DNA of 64,000 bases from Dryomyza anilis. Its lineage: Eukaryota; Arthropoda; Insecta; Diptera; Dryomyzidae. Made by a program: the position numbers and the translations under genes. The notes under the pieces were generated by a model. The model was not told the DNA's origin and did not search any database. It was given only the letters and a program-made list of their open reading frames with translations. The stretch is taken from the NCBI GenBank assembly GCA_951804985.1, contig OX638132.1, positions 87,238,696 to 87,302,695 on the forward strand. The letters run 5' to 3'. This document shows positions 60,150 through 64,000 of this stretch, piece by piece (positions within the stretch are counted from its first letter, which is position 1; the number at the start of each line of letters is the position of its first letter).

Positions 60150-60989
60150 ATCTATATATGGTCCGTCTGTCAGTCTGTCTGTCTGTCTGTCTGTCTGTTT
60201 GTTCCAGTCTATTCACGTCTATTCAGTCTGTTCACGTCTAAACCGCAGAACCGATTTAACTGAAATTTTGTAACAGGATACTATGAAGTCCGGAGGGTGT
60301 CATAGGCTATATATAGGCGCAATTGGACAAATGGGCGTGGTACCTCCCATACAACATAAACATTCCGAACGACATAACTCAGCACATAAGTACACAAGCT
60401 AAAAAGATGAAACAAAAAAAACTCAAATACAAAAAAAAATATACAAAAGCAACCACACCACATTAAAACTCACCACAATGAAACTCCCCACACTAAAATT
60501 CACCACACTAAAATTCACCACACTAAAACTCACCACACTAAAACTCACCACACTAAAACTCACCACACTAAAACTCACCACAATAAAATTCACCACACTG
60601 AAACTCACTACAATAAAATTCACCACACTAAAACTCACCACACTAAAACTCACTACCCTGAAACTCATCACTTTAAAACTCACCTCACTAAAATTTCTAC
60701 TGTGAAAACTCTACGGGGAAGAATTCTACGGGAAAGAATTCTACCGGGAACAATTCTACCGGGATGAGTTCTACGGGAAGATTTCGACCGCGAAGAATTC
60801 TACCGGGATGAGTTCTACGGGAAGATTTCTGCTGGGAAGAATTCTACGGCAAAGCGTTCTATGGGGAAGAATTTTACATGAAAGATTTCTACTGGGAAGA
60901 AATCTAGGGCTTTTGGGATTAATAAAATCGCTCCATATCTTTGCATTCACAAAATCTTGGCACGAGTCGTGCACGGGTCCAGCTAGTTT
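60150..60989 (-). mobile_element. Minisatellite-bearing dispersed element, copy B
   Basis: This is the inverse of 3083-4131 in content and order: a GTCT microsatellite, the fixed block with ggtacctcccatacaacata, a 15-base caccacactaaaact repeat (about 60465-60700), a 15-base repeat with gaagaattctac (about 60710-60900) and the head agtcgtgcacgggtccagct. The gtgagttttagtgtg array is shorter than in copy A (about 16 units against 27). Confidence 0.7.
60465..60700 (-). repeat. 15-bp minisatellite, inverse of the one at 3440
   Basis: About 16 units of caccacactaaaact. Frames in this block read KLTTL or SFSVV repeats and are artefacts of the 15-base period. Confidence 0.9.
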
Positions 60990-62150
60990 ATTTATAAAAA
61001 TAATAAGCAATTCGAAAATTAAAATAATTCAAATGTTATTTAATGTTTTATAAACTGCACTTTTCTTTTTGTGTATTGTAAGCTTTTTTCATTTGACACG
61101 ATTCAAATGTTTTGCTAAATAAATAAATAATTAAATAAATATAACATGTCCAATTAAGTTTGTGCAATTAATAATAAATACAACATATGTTTAACATTTG
61201 TGTGTTGTATTTTTTTGTTGTTGTTGTTTCAAAACCAAAAATATAATAAAATTGACCAACACTTGTACTTGTTTGTACATATTTGAATAATTTATGCTAA
61301 ATTCTGTAAATTTACATATAATTTATGACAACAACAGTCAGTAATTTTTCATTTGGCATATAAATTTTAATTTTTTCACACACACACACTCTAATTTAGC
61401 CATACATAAGTATACATGAAATACAATAAATTATTTAAAATGCAATTTAAATAGTTTTTTTTTTGTTATATTACAAATAAAATATATTATTTTTTGTTAA
61501 AACGTATTTATTGCACAATTAGATGTTAGTTTTGGCAATTTATGTTTGGTTTAGTTAATTTACAGCGCGGGCAACTGTATAAATGTTATACTTAAAATAT
61601 ATTAAATTTCTTTCATTTTTATTTAATCAATTTAAGTACGCTGCACATCTGTAAAAACGCACCAAAGAGTTTTAAATTGTTTCCAATTGAATGCAACTAT
61701 CTACTGTAAATACGGATACTATTGACACATGATAAAGATTTGAGACTTGAGACATATAGTAGTTCCCAAGCAAGCATAATGCGCACCAATTAATGAACGG
61801 TTTGTTCGGTGGAAATGTGTGAAAAACTTAATTGAAGCAGTCGTTATCGTTAAATGCGCTGTCTGGCATTGACAGATTGTATGGAGAGTGTTGTTAATGA
61901 TAAATTTTGTGGTTTTATTGAGGTTGCTTCAAAATAGATTAAATTTCATGATTTATTTACAAAAATGTTAAAGTCTAAATTTTAAATATTATATATGTCG
62001 ATTGGATAACAAAAATGAAATTGAATTCGTTTAATAAAACGGACTCAATTAGTTAATTTGTTTGAAAATCGTATTCAAATACAGAAATTCGAAATACAAA
62101 TTAGATGAATTCAATTTATTTAGATTAAAAGTCCAAAATCTACAGCGAAA
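60990..62150. other. AT-rich sequence without a recognised gene
   Basis: It includes a short CA repeat at about 61377-61389. No coding frame or element boundary is supported. Confidence 0.5.
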
Positions 62151-62380
62151 AAAATACTGTATTAAAAATAAATAAAAATGTCTTCAAAATAAATACATAT
62201 GTATTTGATTTAGGTCCAAAGGCATTTGTTTCTAATAAACTGATGTAGTTGTTTTTGTATGGAAAATAACTACATAATTGGACAGCTTTTCTATACATAA
62301 TTCTAATACACTTATATTAAAAAACGTAAATTTTGTCTTTATTTATACGTACTAAAATATATAGATAAATTACTACATAT

Positions 62381-62627
62381 AAAGGTTTTTTCAACAGGGA
62401 CGCTACAAAAGTAGAGCGACAGGGACAACAAACGACGCCATATTTCTTGCCGCTCTTTTGACATTTCTCTTCAGTAAGATTTGCCATTTCATGATGGAAA
62501 GATATACGAATTCGAATTGCGGTAGTAAATTTTAATAATTTCCACTCATTGAAATATGGCGTCGTTTGCTGTCCCTGTCGCTCTACTTTTGTAGCGTCTT
62601 AAAAAAAACTTTTGTAGCGCCTTTACT
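62381..62627. mobile_element. TIR MITE with GGGACGCTAC ends, nested in another repeat
   Basis: cagggacgctacaaaagtag through gacgacgccatattt-like sequence at the left is inverted at the right (aaatatggcgtcgtttgctg to ttttgtagcgtc), giving terminal repeats of about 50 bases. The outer bases aaagg and cctttac enclose them. It interrupts the repeat of 59390-60125, which resumes as acttttaattttactata. Related ends lie at 13525 and 15466. Confidence 0.75.
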
Positions 62628-62629
62628 TT

Positions 62630-63100
62630 TAATTTTACTATAATCTGTTTTTCTGTTTTTCATTGTTGTGATACGGTATTGTGATCGCGTATTTTATTAC
62701 CCGAAAAGATTCAGCGATAACTCAATTAGTTAGCATCACTATGTAGTCTTCTCTCATTAAGTCATTTTGGTCAGATTCTTGGATTTGCTTGGTTTTATTT
62801 TTATATCTCCTTCGTCGTGTGCAAAAATAGACAGAATTCAGTTTCTGCTATATATAGTTAACGAATTCGTTTATACCTCGTTTATAATACGTTCGTCGTG
62901 TTCAAATAATTAAAAGAAAAGCAAAAAATAAAACAATAATACAGTTTGTGCAATATATAGAGAACGAATTTTAATACATGATGTAGTAAATTTAAGTGAA
63001 ATAAATACAAATGGGTTTAAAACTAACATAATGTAGTAGATATACATTTTTACAAAACAAAGACAGAAATGTAATATAATTTACTACGGTAATAATTATA
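62630..63100. other. AT-rich sequence without a recognised gene
   Basis: The last part of the dispersed repeat (ttttaattttactataatctg) is followed by unique-looking AT-rich DNA. Confidence 0.45.
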
Positions 63101-63105
63101 AAATT

Positions 63106-63290
63106 CCGCGGTAGCTCAGTGGTTAGTGCATTGGACAGCTAGCCGAAAGGTCCTCGGTTCAAGCCTGGACTGGGACTAACAACATCTTTTCATAGAAACA
63201 TTTTTCTATACCGCGCTACATCTCGGCAGTAAATGGCAAACCTACGAGAGTAAAAACATTGCCTATGAAAAGCTCTCACCCGTATTTTTC
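63106..63290 (+). mobile_element. tRNA-derived SINE, 3'-truncated copy
   Basis: ccgcggtagctcagtggtta (A-box region) and ggttcaagcc (B box, one base changed) are followed by the body up to aaaagctctcacccg, where it stops without the attattatt tail. The head does not form a tRNA cloverleaf with paired acceptor strands, so it is not a tRNA gene. Confidence 0.8.
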
Positions 63291-64000
63291 ATTATGCAAT
63301 GACTCATAACTCTGGAACTATAGTAGTTAGAAAACTGAAATTTTGTATGTTTCTTAATTTTAATTCTTAAATCCATTCTACAAAATTTCATTAATTCAAA
63401 ATTTTAATATTTTCAGTTGATTAATATTTTCAGTTGATTTAATATTTTCACATGATATTTTTATATATTATTTTTTTATTTTTTAAGTTTACATAGAAAA
63501 ATATGAATACTCATATGTACATCATATTCTACTGATAAGCGCTGTCTTTGGCATAGCTGGAACGCGTTGAAATATGCAGACAAATTTATGACATGGACGC
63601 CTGGGGGCCAACGGGGCCAGCCAGCCAGCCAGATAGTGCCTGTTATGCGCTTTTACGATGCACTGCGGCCGGTTGATGTCACTTTTATTGATAATTAAAG
63701 TTTTTATAACCACTTATAAATGATTCTCTGTTACGAGTATTGAATGTAAACAACAAATATTTGTTAGTAATTATGTACAAATTGTTGAAGTGGCAAATAC
63801 AAAAAAAAAAGAAAATTATATATATATAAATACATATAGTATAATTTTATGGACACTCTGACGAGGGTATTAAACAAAGTCGTTGAAAGCTAAATTATAA
63901 TTTGTATAAATGCTCCATGAAGAAAAAAAAGTTAAGCACATGCCTTTAAGATTTATGACTAGATTTATGTATTTATTTCTTTTTTATGAGTATTTTATGA
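63291..64000. other. AT-rich sequence without a recognised gene
   Basis: A short ccagccagcc run occurs at about 63618-63630. Nothing further is supported. Confidence 0.5.

Noticed and set aside
60423..60705. Long frames with FSVVS and KLTTL repeats
   Set aside because: The 15-bp minisatellite has a period divisible by three, so stops are absent by construction.
63106..63180. Possible tRNA gene
   Set aside because: A and B boxes are present, but the acceptor strands do not pair and a SINE body follows.

Overview
The window looks like nuclear DNA of a higher (brachyceran) fly, possibly a calyptrate. It is very AT-rich, its introns are short with GT/AG borders, coding sequence carries Asn/Gln-type codon runs, and several dispersed copies share the conserved DINE-1/INE-1 block known from Diptera. 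The species cannot be fixed from sequence alone. Most of the window is repeat-rich intergenic or intronic DNA. Only one gene can be followed with confidence from start codon to stop.

Layout. 1-4.1 kb holds nested small DNA transposons (a foldback element with a TA-flanked MITE inside it, then a 655-bp TIR element) and a minisatellite-bearing element ending in a GACA run. 4.4-5.9 kb is a three-exon gene for a 391-residue, low-complexity protein with one hydrophobic segment. 6.3-13.5 kb is a satellite array of 150-bp and 247/248-bp monomers with visible higher-order periods. 13.5-24.8 kb contains foldback and MITE fragments, tRNA-derived SINEs, a non-LTR reverse transcriptase remnant and a roughly 4.5-kb structure with inverted arms of about 650-700 bp. 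25.7-28.0 kb is an hAT-like element with an 8-bp target duplication, filled by two DINE-1-like copies and an ACCGGAA-rich repeat. 31.5-34.9 kb has a third DINE-1-like copy and a 5'-truncated non-LTR retrotransposon with a long reverse transcriptase frame. 36.8-41.8 kb is a cluster of three foldback elements. 43.8-44.9 kb is an old DINE-1-like copy split by a second SINE type with an 11-bp target duplication. 51-57.7 kb holds SINEs, a pair of inverted arms around an exon-like segment, and a 183-bp tandem repeat inside a local duplication. 60.1-62.6 kb contains the inverted sister of the minisatellite element and a TIR MITE.

Possible pieces of genes with large introns are a signal-peptide-like first exon near 40.5 kb, a 5' UTR plus start codon near 49.0-49.7 kb with a strong splice donor, and a CAG-rich exon-like segment near 53.2-53.5 kb. 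They are predictions from splice signals and composition only. No tRNA, rRNA or CRISPR feature was found. The tRNA-like sequences are SINE heads.
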